From Zygnema cylindricum (lineage: Eukaryota; Streptophyta; Zygnematophyceae; Zygnematales; Zygnemataceae), in NCBI GenBank assembly GCA_037447655.1, contig JBBHKE010001077.1, positions 1 to 46,605 on the forward strand: DNA of 46,605 nt, in the 5' to 3' direction. The notes under the pieces are model-generated. The model saw only the letters and a list, made by a program, of their open reading frames with translations. It made no database searches and had not been told where the DNA came from. The position numbers and the translations under genes are program-made. Below are positions 20,401-30,156 of the stretch, piece after piece; within the stretch, counting starts at the first letter, position 1; every line of letters starts with the position of its first letter.

Positions 20401-21285
20401 GAGGGGATTGACTATGAGGAGACCTTTGCTCCAGTTGTTCGGTTCCCATCAGTAAGGATTCTCCTCAGTCTGGCCGCAGCGGAAGACATGGAAATTCACC
20501 AGATGGATATTAAGACTGCTTTTCTTAATGGTGAGTTAGAGGAAGAAATTTTTATGAGGCAACCCGAGGGGTTTGTGGAAGAAGGAGAAGAGAGCAAAGT
20601 GTGCAGGCTCATAAAGTCCTTATATGGACTGAAACAGGCTCCCCGACAGTGGAATAAGAAACTAGATGAGTTTCTCACCGATCTGGGATACATCCGGATC
20701 AGCTCTGACCATTCTATCTATATGTTTGAAGATGAGAATGGTGTCATTTTTATTGCAATTTATGTGGATGATCTGCTTGTGTTAAGTAAGTCTTTAGAGA
20801 ATATCAATAGGCTAAAGAAAGATCTTAGGGGCAGATTTGATATGAAGGATTTAGGGGAGGCAAAATATATTTTGGGGATCCAAATGGAGAGAGATAGGGG
20901 GAAGAAGATTATCAGACTTACTCAGAAAGAAGCAATAGGTAATATGCTTGAGAAATTCCAGATGGAAAATGCTAACAGTTGTACCACTCCCATGGACTTG
21001 AAAAAAGGAAGTGATGGGAGTGTAGAAGGAGGAGTGATGATCTTAGACGATCAGATGAGTCCAGAGGAAAGAGAGTTCATGAAGTCTATCCCTTATAGAC
21101 AGGTCGTAGGAAGCTTAATCTATTTTATGAACTGTACCAGGCCGGACATAGCGGCGGCAGTTGGTGTACTCAGTAGGAGTCTTAATGATCCTAGGAAGAG
21201 GGATTGGGAGGCAGCCAAGAGAGTCATGAGATATCTGGTGGGAACTAGAGAGTTATGGTTGCATTTGGGAGGGGGAGCACACTGA
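17413..21285 (+). CDS. Ty1/copia gag-pol polyprotein of element 4 (gag, protease, integrase, RT)
   Basis: 1,290 residues. This is the coat and enzyme precursor of a copia retrotransposon, expected to assemble cytoplasmic particles, copy the RNA and integrate the DNA. Order: gag (about 1-280); zinc knuckle CHYCKKPGHFIADC at 292-305; protease DSGA at 382; integrase HHCC zinc motif from H514 and a D579, D642, E678 core with the family-typical 35-residue spacing; RT with YVDD at 1117. The start at 17413 lies 20 bases inside the LTR, and the frame runs through the PBS, where a second in-frame ATG (17437) in a good context could also serve. The frame ends prematurely because a G run at 21271-21275 has five Gs where other copies have four. 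RNase H follows in another frame (21272-21763). Confidence 0.96.
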   Translation: MEDTELQVMGPPSRVPTFNGSGFIYWEAMMMGALCEKRYWGIVSGQAKRPPSGTPPGFGGVRFPATTAASAEEADDGDSSVSEKGKGKETPLTPIATVSGAAIVKTVENDTQMWEDVNMAAKNFILRHLTQGLATPHLHIYKAEELWVSLVEIYRAGTIQELQLAEQKLLSYTYKGGKMLDYCNDLSCLYTEMESAGWIGTVKMKVNTLIMKLPNEFENLVYRVQGMPDSSWKWNTVVRMILVQENTMEIRRGGKSIQALAAGGDRWGKDPKKPYRGERDHSGGQRPPKGLCHYCKKPGHFIADCVKLSELRLQENRGGGSSGGKKKALVVTKVSGEIEDESSEEDGELLLDESLEEKEIPRRQKCALGAIREAPQEGWIIDSGASMHMCRDKELFTKLRKIPTVEIEYGDGRVVTTDLVGSVDLKVLVEGKTSILTFSDVLYIPQLSKNLVSTSVLDDKEFDTFTRKGVFTAKYGDEVYFTADKGSQGMFRLNLSNEKKNAYYVGVPKMMIWHKRLGHVHFDRLREMKKLGVVDGIQFGDNEMMDDCSGCAQGKAHRLPFPKAATYRGEKVLDLVHTDIWGPAKVPSVGGKRFMMTITDDWSRYSRVYFLKTKSEASTYFKEYKAWSEKLHETPIKRIRSDNGGEYTSNEFEEYLRDEGVQHQKTVPYNPEQNGVAERLNRTLGDSACSMLADKKIGKRFWAEAMNCANYIKNRVLTSAVKEVTPYERWVGRKPDISHLKVFGSQVYSLDTDRKNWKLDAKGKPGYFVGYDEDVKGYRVYDLAKKDIILVKHLVVMDEGKSFDPFKYTKKIRIRFESENEENSVVPEKDMSETVITDSGEIEDIGDSPETSHTPMDFEEMEEAGQDTVFMDRGADETVRRNPRLPSIPASEFEGGRRSSKRIQEKQAAHKVTKLSHPDEPQSYLEAVNSPEKERWIRAINDEMASIMEANTWELADCPPDRKPIGCKWVFKLKLNPDNTIERYKARLVAKGFTQKEGIDYEETFAPVVRFPSVRILLSLAAAEDMEIHQMDIKTAFLNGELEEEIFMRQPEGFVEEGEESKVCRLIKSLYGLKQAPRQWNKKLDEFLTDLGYIRISSDHSIYMFEDENGVIFIAIYVDDLLVLSKSLENINRLKKDLRGRFDMKDLGEAKYILGIQMERDRGKKIIRLTQKEAIGNMLEKFQMENANSCTTPMDLKKGSDGSVEGGVMILDDQMSPEEREFMKSIPYRQVVGSLIYFMNCTRPDIAAAVGVLSRSLNDPRKRDWEAAKRVMRYLVGTRELWLHLGGGAH
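17433..17447 (+). promoter_or_regulatory. Element 4 primer-binding site
   Basis: GGTTATGGGCCCACC, 15 bases perfectly complementary to the anticodon arm of plant initiator tRNA-Met. It is immediately downstream of LTR end CA and is translated as part of gag. Confidence 0.88.
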
Positions 21286-21763
21286 CATCACTACTTGGAG
21301 TGATGCCAGTTATGGGGACGCACCTATGAGACGATGCACTTCTGGGTATGTGTTGTATGTTGGGGAAGGTGCTTGCTGTTGGAGCAGTAAGCAACAAAAG
21401 GTGGTTGCTCAGTCTACTATGGAGGCTGAGTATATGGCGTCTTGTTCTGCTGTGAAAGAACTAATGTGGGTGAAGTCATTATTGCAAGAACTGGGATATA
21501 TGAAGGAGGGAGTGCATGAAATCTTTTGCGATAATCAAGCTGCAATCGCAATCGCAGCCAATCCAAAACATCATTTCAAAGCAAAACATATGGACATAAG
21601 ATTAAGCTTCGTAAGAGAAAAAGTTGAAAACAAAATTTTAAATCTTGTGTATAGACCTGATGAAGAAATGGTGGCTGACATGATGACCAAACCTGTGCCC
21701 TCTCCTAAACTAAAATATTGTCGGGAAAAATGTGGGTTGAAAGAAAAATTAAAATTAGACTAG
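21272..21763 (+). pseudogene. Element 4 RNase H, frameshifted off the polyprotein
   Basis: 164 codons in the +1 frame relative to 17413-21285, opening with GEHTDITTWSDASYGD and ending KEKLKLD. It is the copia RNase H (degrades the RNA strand after reverse transcription), with EAEYMA and FCDNQAA motifs and conserved DMMTKPVPSP. It is separated from RT only by one extra G at 21271-21275. The lesion could be a real mutation or a homopolymer sequencing error. The first ATG in this frame is at 21326. Confidence 0.93.
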
Positions 21764-21776
21764 AAAATAAGGGGAG
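21764..21776 (+). promoter_or_regulatory. Element 4 polypurine tract
   Basis: AAAATAAGGGGAG between the stop codon (21761-21763) and the 3' LTR. Confidence 0.88.
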
Positions 21777-22810
21777 TGTTGAAATTTATAGATTTCTATA
21801 GTATTTTCTAGGTTTAAATATGTTTTAATCAAAGGAAAAAAGGACGGACAGCCTGCCTCCACCTCGCTCTCTAGCTCCCATACTTGTTGTAGTCACTGAA
21901 GGTAAGAGAGAGAGGTTGATCCATGGCTGCCTTTAGTTCAACAGACAGCTATTTTTAGTAGGTTACTAAAAATATACTTGACGGACGAGAGATTTGATCC
22001 CGGTACCTACGGTTCGTCAAGTTGACCGGTAGCGGTCAGCTTTATCCTAATAGACTAGGACCAATGCTAAGTGCTATGGTATGTGATAGATATATATTTA
22101 GTTAGGGAGAATTAAATCCATTTAACTAGAACTGTGTACGACGCACATAGATTCAGTTTTATATAGTACGTCGTACGACGCTAATTCAAAACGGATACCG
22201 CGCATTTTATTTCGACATCGGAACAAATATCGCGCAAGTATTTATTACGGCTAAGATTGCGTTTCGCATAAAATCCAACGGCGCACATCATCGCCGAAAT
22301 CCCGGAGTGGTCACTTTGGCGTTTTGTGACGTGGCATGACCTGGAGCCACGTGGAGAGATAACATTCGGTCATAGGAATTCCGAGGAACGTACGGACAAG
22401 TGAAAAGCGGACACGCGTCCACTTAATAGCCTTGTCGTACATAGGCCGTACAAAAGGTACATCGGCAGTAGTACTTTTGTGTACGATACAGTAATCTGAT
22501 TGGTCCGTACTTCAGTAGATAGGAGTTATTAGAGAGAATCAGGACTTAGAAAATTTTGGTAGGTGGTCACCTCTCCCTTTGAGAGTTTGTACAAATTGGC
22601 ATTTTTACTGCCTCATAACTTATCGCCTGGTTGGCCTTTTTCAGTGATTCTTTTTTCTACGGACTCAGGGGAGTCCAGGCTACACAGGGGTGCAGTCAAA
22701 TTGTCAGTTTGCCTTCTTGGGCAGCAGTGGTTGTGGCTTGAAGTGGGTTAGTTAAATACTATCTAGAGGCTTCCTGTATTCTGTAGTCCAACGGAGGACA
22801 CAGAATTGCT
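21777..22810 (+). repeat. Element 4, 3' LTR
   Basis: 1034 bp, practically identical to the 5' LTR. It carries the stem-loop at about 21858-21920 and the antisense tRNA-like cassette at about 21968-22059. Its last bases read TTGCT instead of TTGCA. Confidence 0.94.
21968..22059 (-). ncRNA. tRNA-like Pol III-type cassette in element 4 3' LTR
   Basis: Same as 16589-16681, with one G missing downstream of the B-box-like part. T5 at 21972-21968. Confidence 0.5.
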
Positions 22811-22811
22811 C

Positions 22812-25800
22812 CCCTTAAGATCGGTTTTCAGTTTATTAATTTTTTCCATTGATTTACTTAAGACAAGCAAATCATCAACATAAATTGCAATAAATATAAA
22901 ACCTTCCTCATCTTCGAAAACATAGATTGAGTGATATGAGCTGATCCGGATATATCCCGGACCGGTAAGAAACTCATCAAGCTTCTTATTTCACTATTGG
23001 GGCGCCTGTTACAAACCGTAAAAGATTTAATCAGTCGACATACCTTACTTTTCTCTCCTTGCTCCACAAATCCTTCGGGTTGTCGCATGAAGATCTCCTC
23101 TTCCAATTCTCCATGCAAAAAGGTTGTCTTGATGTCCATCTGGTGCACTTTCATGTCTTCCGCTGCTACGAGAGTGAGAAGTATGCGGACGGAGGCAAAT
23201 CTGACTAGTCTATTCCCTCTTTTTGTGTAAATCCTTTGGCCACAAACTGAGCCTTGTAGCGCTCAATGGTCTTATCTAGGTTCATTTTTAATTTGAACAC
23301 CCACTTACAACCGATTAGTTTTCGGTGAGGTAGACAATCCATCAGCTCCCAAGTATCGGCTACTATAATTGAGGTCATCTCCTCATTGATGGCTCTCTTC
23401 CACCGGTTCCTTTCTCGACAGTACATCGTCCCTCCATAAGTCCGAGGTTCATCCAGATGAGATAGTTTTGTTACCTTGTTATTAACCTTTTATTGCAACC
23501 TTTTGCTACTTCTCCTTCCTCCTTCAAAATCTGTTGTCGGAATAGATGGTTTCGTGGGTTCTTACGAACAATCTCGGCTTCTTACCTGTCCTTTGATTTC
23601 GGATAAATATTCACCGCGTCTTTCGCTTCGGGTAGAGTTGTCACTAGAGTTTCTGCCGCCAAGCTCTTCTCGGTTTGATTTGTACCTGCAAGAATGTTAT
23701 CTTCTCTGAAACAGGGATAGTTAGGAAACTCAAAGTCATCAAAATTTTCTAACCCAAATTTGATATTTACTAACTTTGTATACTTGAAGGGATCGACAGA
23801 CTTTCTTTCATCTATAACTATGAGGTGATTTACTAAGATTATATCTTCCCTTTTTAGATCATAAACTCTGTATCCTTTTACATCCCCATCAGATTTTAAT
23901 AAGTTCCCCGGTTTTCCTTTAGGATCTAGTTTCCAATTAGACCTATATGTATCTAGACTAAACACTTGACTACCAAAAACCTTTAAGTGAGATATGTCTG
24001 GTTTTCGGCCGGTCCATCCATCATAAGGTGTTTGGAATTTTACCGTTGAAGTAAGAACTCTATTTTTAAGTTAATTAGCAAAGTTCATTGCTTTGGCCCA
24101 AAATATTTTTCCTATCTTCTTATATGACAACATACTTCTAGCACTCTAGTGTCCTATTTAATCTTTCAACTACCCCATTCTGTTCCTAGTTTTTTGAAAC
24201 TGTCTTTTGGAGTTGGACTCCATCTTCCCTCAGAAAATCCTCAAACTTGTTAGAGGTATATATTCTCCACCATTGTCACTCCTTAATCTCTTAACTGGGG
24301 TTTCATGAAGATTTTCACTTTATGCCTTATATTGTCTGAAGAATTCCTGAGCCTCTGAACAATTTTTCAAAAAATACACCTTGGAATACCCAAACCAATC
24401 ATCGGTGATAGTCATCATAAATCTCTTCCCCTCGGGTGAGGGCACTTTGGTCGGGCCCAAAATATCTCTGTGTACCAAATCTAGAATCTTTTCTCCCTTA
24501 TAGGTGGCAGTTTTTGGAAAGGGTAACCTGTGTGCTTTACTTTGAGCACATCCACTACAATCACTTAGATTCTCACCTCACCGAACTGAATCCCTTCCAA
24601 TATTCCCATCTTTTTCATCTCTCTTAACTTATCTAGATTCACATACCCAAGCCTCTTATGCCACAACATTATATCATGAACACCAACATAATAAAGTTTC
24701 TTCTCTTCATTACTTAAAATTTGCCTAAACATCCCTTAGCTACCTTTTTCAGCAGCGAAATTATCTTCCTTCTCAAAACTAGCAGTAAAGACTCCTTTCC
24801 TAGTGTTAGTATCGAAACCCTTATCATCGAATACAGATGTAAAGATGAGGTTTTTGTTCAACTCCGGAATAAACAATACATCGGAGAATGTTACTATAGA
24901 TGTCTTTCCTTCTACTAACAGTTGCAGATCTTCCAATCCTACAAGAGTAGTAGTGACTATCTTCCCATCCGCGTACTCTATCTTTACGGTGGGAATCTTT
25001 TTTATCTTAGTAAACACGTGTTTATCCTTACACATGTGCATGGAGGTACCTGAATCCACAATCTTGCCTGCTTTACCTATCAATCCACCGAAAGCACATT
25101 TCTGCTTTTGTGGAATTTCAACCTCGTTTTTCGCCTCCAACTCCTCATCCAATAGAAGCTCATCGTCCTGGTCCTCGGATTTCGCCTCATGTACTTGTGT
25201 CACAAGGGCCTTTTTCTTTCATCTCGGAGGTCCACCAGTCTGCCCCTCCTTTAACCAAAGCTCCGTTAGCTTAGTGCAGTGTGCCGTATATTGTCTTTAT
25301 TTCTTGCAAAAATGGCAGAACGCCTTTGAGACCTTCGGTCTTGATTCATTGGACTAATTTTTTTTTCCTTCTCCTCTATAGTTTCCTACTGATTTTTTTG
25401 GATCCTTGCTCTTCCAATGAGTTCCTGTTGCCAAAGCTTGTCCACTCTTCCCTCCCATTCGGATCTCAATTGTATTCTCTCGAACGACAATCATCCCTAC
25501 AACAGAATTTTAGATCCACCTAGAATCCGACAAATCTTGCACACGGTTGACTGTGTTTTCAGAGTTATCGGGTAACTTCATGAGTAGGCAGTTCACCTTC
25601 ATCTTTTCTGTTCCTAACTGATCAGCACTCTCTAGTTCCATGAAAAAGGTTGCAAGCTTATTGCAAAAGTCTAGCATTTTTCCCCCTTTGTATGCATATG
25701 CATCTATCTTTTGATCAACCAATTGTTGCTGCTGAATAGTACCACTCCGGTACATCTTTATGAGGGTAATCCACAGATCAGATGCCTTTTCCACCTGCGA

Positions 25801-26211
25801 ATGAGGAGATCAAGTCCTTTAGTAAGATGGCGAAGAATGAAGTGTTTTGCCGCCATATTGATGTAGTCCCAAGTATCAAAATCATTCTCCTCATTGCTTG
25901 GAATAGGTGACATGAACGCCAAACCGGTTGCGATACGTGTTGTTATCGATGTAAATATTTCCTTATCTTTCCTTTTTTCCATCAGAATGCTCTCCTCCTC
26001 CTTCAAATTCTCCGGTGGAGTTGGATCTGCTTTTTTGGTAAACCAGCTTCCCCTCAACCTTAGAGGAATGGCTGAAATGGATGAACGCCTCACTCGTCCA
26101 CTTACTATCCCCCAAAACCTCTTTTCACATAGAGCCCTTGTCATCATACTTTCCCAATATATGAAGCTTGTTCAATTAAATATGGGTACCCTAGAGGGTG
26201 GGCCTATAATG
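22812..26211 (-). pseudogene. Element 1 gag-protease-integrase-RT remnant
   Basis: Minus-strand copia polyprotein, closest to element 3. RT N-terminal half (about 22812-23430, with MDIKTTFLHGELEEEIFMRQ), linker and integrase C-terminal part (about 23582-23970), decayed integrase core (about 24000-24600), protease (24736-25203, DSGT) and gag (25510-26147). The zinc-knuckle cysteines around 25290-25320 are largely lost. There are many stops and indels. The segment continues at 16397 after element 4 is removed. The first duplicated bases CCCTT are 22812-22816. Confidence 0.9.
26197..26211 (-). promoter_or_regulatory. Element 1 primer-binding site (degenerate)
   Basis: Minus-strand CATTATAGGCCCACC: three changes from the initiator-tRNA complement seen in elements 3 and 4. 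Confidence 0.75.
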
Positions 26212-27272
26212 TGTAACTGCAAGACCTCCATTGGCCCTCAAAGTAGGCAGCTCACTAGAAGCCCCTAGGATAATCCTGACCCCTTTGAGTTTCCATAAGA
26301 ATTACTGCCACCCTGACAAAAACCACTATGACCAACAACACCCTTGTGAAGAGAAGACTCCTTAGGGTAATAGCAAAAATAATCTCAGAGTTTGCTCCCC
26401 TGAGCACTAAGTTATGAAAGGTCAAAGTTGACCTTTTGTACAGGAGCTCTCTAGGAGAGAGGGGTCTACCTACCTAAATTTCGAAGTCCTAAATCTCTCT
26501 CTAAAGCCTATACTACAAGAGTACGACCCCAATTAGATTATTGTGTCGTACAAAAAAGTGCAGGTGTCGATGTGCTTTCTGTACAGCCATCGTACCGCAT
26601 GGCCAAAATGTCGCCGCCTGCCATATCCACATTCGCTCTCGAATTCTCCGGAGATGTCGCAATCCAATGTGATTGCGCCACGTGTCAATTGACGTGGCGA
26701 TGACCGAAAATCGCCAAAGCGCCCATTGCGCGATCTCGACATCTACCTCGGTCGTTTGATCAAGATCGGATTTTAATTTTAGCCGTCGAATATAGATGCG
26801 TGGTATTTCTTTCGCCGTCGAAACAAATGTGCGGTATTAGTTTCGTGGAGTATCGTACACGTACGTTTACAACAATTGTATCTATGTCGAAAGATTGTTC
26901 GCGCGTTTAATGAAATCATCTACGTATACGGCTATAAATATAAATATATATGAAACCGTATATACCTCAGCTTTGATCTTAGACTAATAGGATAAAGCTA
27001 CCAGCTACTGCTTGACTTGACGGACGGCAGGTACCAGGATCAAATCTTGGGTCCGTCAAGTTTCTTTTGGTAAACGTACTAAACTACTACATGTCGCTCT
27101 CTGGACAACATGGGCAGCCATGGCTGTAGCTTCCTCTCCAACCTTCAACGACTACGACAAGTGTGGGAGTTGGAAAGAGGAGTTAGAGGTTGACTACCTT
27201 TGCTTCTTTTTTGCTTTTTATCTTTACATATTTTAAACCTAGAAAATACAAATAAAACCCTTAGTTTCTACA
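26212..27272 (-). repeat. Element 1, 5' LTR
   Basis: 1061 bp. Same family as 1388-2435. It contains a tRNA-like cassette (26984-27068) with a perfect 10-bp outer stem (CTTGACGGAC/GTCCGTCAAG) and the conserved stem-loop (27124-27187). Confidence 0.9.
26984..27068 (+). ncRNA. tRNA-like Pol III-type cassette in element 1 5' LTR
   Basis: A-box-like ggataaagctaccagc (26990-27005), B-box-like ggatcaaatct (27037-27047), T4 at 27065-27068. The stretch caggtaccaggatc (27029-27041) closely resembles the T-arm side of plant initiator tRNA-Met. Confidence 0.5.
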
Positions 27273-27277
27273 GTTTT
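27273..27277. repeat. Target-site duplication of element 1, right copy (GTTTT)
   Basis: GTTTT directly follows the LTR end ...tttctaca and matches 1383-1387. Confidence 0.9.
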
Positions 27278-28960
27278 CAAATAGTGGTGTACTGATTGTG
27301 TTAGTCTTTGTTAAAAATGCGCGTTATTTTATACAAACGAACAAAAAAAGTGTTCGACAACGGCGTCGACACAAGAAAACGAGCTCATATTTGATTCCTA
27401 ATCGGGGAAAATCGCGCGTTTATCCTCACATGTTCAAAAATCGACTGTAGGAACGAAGGTTAGATCTGCTACAACATGTTCTTGTGTATCCAATTTAGTT
27501 TAAGATGTATAAACTACGTTCCGTCAAGTGAAAGGTGAGGTTGTTTACAAAAAAATATAATTTGATGTACCATGTCGCAATGTTTTTCTTTTAAAAAAAA
27601 ATTACAAAGGATCACATCATGGTTCTCAAAAGGGTCCGGGCTCGAAAAGTGATCGTTCTATTGGATGTGTCTTCATCCGCATAACAATCTTTCTATCCAG
27701 CTATGTATTCAACTCCCACCTCGGGGGTGGATAATGAGCTAAAATCGTTTGAAATCATTACACCGGGAGGATACATATTTATAGGACGCAACAAAAAAAT
27801 TCACACTTCGCAAAGGCCATATAGCATAGGACAAGGTGGATTCGGGTCCACCAAAACCCACCATAAAATGTTTAGAAAAGAAAACTTATCACTCTTTTTA
27901 TCTTCTTTTCAACTTCGTGGTTTCCTCGCTTCGAGCTTTTGTTTCAGAAAGACATGGCTAAAAACCTCTTGCTAAACAAAATAGAGTGTTTGCGAAAAAA
28001 ACGGGGCTTCATTTTTATGTTGACTTTTTAAAAAAAAATCATATAGTGATAGGGTGCCGATTTTACATTTAAATTAAACAATTTGAAAAAATAAATGACT
28101 ATTATCATTACGTAGTTTTTAACCTATGTGGTACAACTCGAATTGAAACACGTATGTCAAGGTTTTTTTTAGCATTACCAGATAACACCAAATAGTGTTA
28201 AATTTTACTCCGCAAAGTATGATGGTGAAACCCTATTTGAAAGAAGAGGGTAAAACTAAAAAAATCATTTAAACATTACAAAGGTCACAAAAAATCAAGC
28301 TAGGTATAAAACATTAGAAAAAAAAAAAAAAAACCAAGACTGCTTACAAAAAAAAAAAACCCATAATGAGAGAGTACCCACAACCCAAAATAGCTAAAGT
28401 CCACAACCACGTAAATCTTAGTTATGGACCGGGTCTCATGGTGGAAGATTATTTGAGCTATAATAAGAACACCATCAAGAATAAAACCATAACTAATGGT
28501 AGGCGCCACCAAAGCCCCCTCACCCTAAGATGTCGCTTGGCCTAATGTTGGCAACGCAGATCAAGTCCAAATCACCATTTTAAATTGGGGAGCAAGCTTG
28601 TGGAGTAGAGAACGACCATAGAGAGGATCAAATATCTCATGGCCAACTAGGTGGTGGGGCACACCAAAAAATGAAATTGTCCAAACCATTAAAAAAAGAT
28701 GAATAAGAAATCGTTGGTGGTAGGGTTCACGGATGATAGAGTGGGCGTTGAGAAAAAAAAAACGGGTTAAAGCCGCCAAAGCCCCTTGTGAGCCCGAAAG
28801 CTTTAGAAGGTCGTCAATATAAGAAATTTCCTCTAAGAGTGCATTAATAATAGGTTGACAAACAGTCAGGCTTAGATAAAGGAACCTAAAGCATTTTAAC
28901 CCTCTTTTGAAGACGCAACACCAAAATTGCAAGGAGGAGGAAGTCCGGCCGCAAACTCTG
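27278..28960. other. Host DNA without a supported gene
   Basis: AT-rich, with two A runs (about 28318-28333 and 28349-28360). A 90-codon frame (27703-27975) resembles nothing I recognise. No domain, splice structure or RNA gene could be supported. Confidence 0.5.
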
Positions 28961-29876
28961 CGAGCATTAATGGTTGAATAGGTAGCCGAATCATACAAAA
29001 TTGTTTCGCAAAATGAGGGAAAAATGGCAAACTTTGATGGTGGGAGCGTGACGAAATAATTTTGGCGGATTCGCATCCACCCTGGTGGAAGGCACATGGC
29101 CTCTTGCGAAGTGTAGTCACATACACGCGAGATTATCGTAGATTTTTTTCTCCTTTTCCACGTGGCCAATTCTTACACGTTCACTCTCTGAGGAGTCTCC
29201 TCCTTGTGCAAGGTGGTTAATCCGCGGCGCGACGGTCTCCAAAGTGTAACATCCCAAACCGCCAAACACCGAAATTTTCCGTAATGATGTTTTCCTTGGG
29301 AAAAACCCGGACGCGTGGAAAAAATCGACCCAAAAAACCCCTTCACAATGGAAGGTCACCATGAGTCGATGTCCACCGAAGGTTAAACCACCTGTTCTAA
29401 AAAGTGGCACCACGTAAGATACGATCGGATATTGAATATCTTTAAGATTTTAGCACCAACAAAGTTTACATTAAATCTTCCTGTACCATATCTTTGCGTT
29501 AAAATCATATGGGCAAAGCAGGCGCTTTTTTACAAAGTCTTTCTTTACCATCTTTTTTAGTTTCTTTTTTGAACATAATCAGGATTTTGACAGGACAAAC
29601 AAAATTATTGAAATAAATGTAAGGGAGATTACAAATTATATATTAACTTTCAGTTAGATGAACGTAGGAAATTTGTCATTTTGTTGTTGTCCATCGTAAC
29701 ACGTAGCTCAACCGTCCAGCGTGTCGCGTTTTGTAGCTGCAAACCCACCTCTTTGAGGTACGTTGGGAGCTACAGAAAAAAAATGAAGCGCACGCATCGC
29801 GGATGAGTATCCGACGGTCAATGTTACCTCCCAAACCTTCGAAGAGTATTGGCAATATTCTTTGTTATGTTGTTTC
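28961..29876 (-). repeat. Dispersed host repeat family X, copy 1 (split by element 5)
   Basis: The minus-strand reading of about 29400-29876 aligns along its length with the plus strand of 37163-37625. Shared stretches include gaaacaacat-acaaagaat, gacacgctggac and acgtggt-ccact. The segment 29040-29170 matches 38030-38150 in the opposite relative orientation, which suggests an element with inverted parts. Copy 1 continues beyond element 5 at 36185-36254. A 202-codon minus frame (28561-29169) overlaps it and has no recognisable domain. Confidence 0.65.
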
Positions 29877-29954
29877 TGTTGAAATAAATAGTTTTTTGGT
29901 ATTTTCTAGATCTTAATATATTAGCGGAAAAAGAAACATGCAGGCCGCTTTCCT

Positions 29955-30014
29955 TCATCTCTTCTCTCTTACCCCCATACTTGTTGTAGTCACTGAAAGA
30001 GAGAGAGAATGATA
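29955..30014. other. Conserved LTR stem-loop, element 5 5' copy
   Basis: Arms catctcttctctctt and aagagagagagaatgatag with an internal loop. The terminal loop ccatacttgttgtagtcact is conserved. The 3' LTR copy (about 35266-35332) has small deletions in the loop. Confidence 0.55.
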
Positions 30015-30075
30015 GAGCCATGGCTTCCTCAACTCCATAGACAGGGTTAGAGAGTGACCTTAAGTTACTCTCTAC

Positions 30076-30156
30076 AAAAAGGTTGAGTCCAGCAGGACTC
30101 GAACCCCCGACCGGTAGAGCGTGGCCTAGCCGTCCGCTCTAACCTGTCTGACGTAG
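30076..30156 (-). ncRNA. tRNA-like Pol III-type cassette in element 5 5' LTR
   Basis: The most tRNA-like of the set. On the minus strand: GGTTAGAGCGGACGGCT (30144-30128), as in many tRNA D and anticodon arms, and a perfect B-box GGTTCGAGTCC (30105-30095). T5 at 30080-30076 lies directly after CTCAACC. The internal 7-bp stem TAGAGCG/CGCTCTA is perfect. Confidence 0.6.

Larger units (their letters stand above)
16398..22810 (+). mobile_element. Ty1/copia element 4, youngest, nearly intact, plus strand
   Basis: 6.41 kb. The LTRs (16398-17432 and 21777-22810) differ by eye at three places: one G lost in a GGG run, ATG to ACG, and the last base. PBS and PPT are perfect. The polyprotein frame has no stop for 1,290 codons, and one extra G then shifts the RNase H part. 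It is inserted in element 1 in the opposite orientation. It is the best candidate in the window for a recently mobile element. Confidence 0.96.
1388..27272 (-). mobile_element. Ty1/copia element 1, outermost and oldest, interrupted by elements 2, 3 and 4
   Basis: The 3' LTR (1388-2435) and 5' LTR (26212-27272) belong to one family, begin with TG and end with CA in either reading, and are flanked by a perfect 5-bp duplication GTTTT (1383-1387 and 27273-27277). The internal region reads continuously on the minus strand once two insertions are removed: 2664-15683 plus its duplication, and 16398-22811 plus its duplication. What remains is about 6.44 kb, the same length as the other copies. Domain order gag-protease-integrase-RT-RNase H defines Ty1/copia. 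The coding region has many stops and frameshifts. Confidence 0.93.

Noticed and set aside
21265-21290. Programmed frameshift between RT and RNase H in element 4
   Set aside because: All other copies read through in frame with four Gs, so the fifth G is better explained as a mutation or sequencing error.
28561-29169. 202-codon minus-strand open frame
   Set aside because: It overlaps repeat family X, shows no recognisable domain and is not kept in the second copy. Treated as a chance frame.
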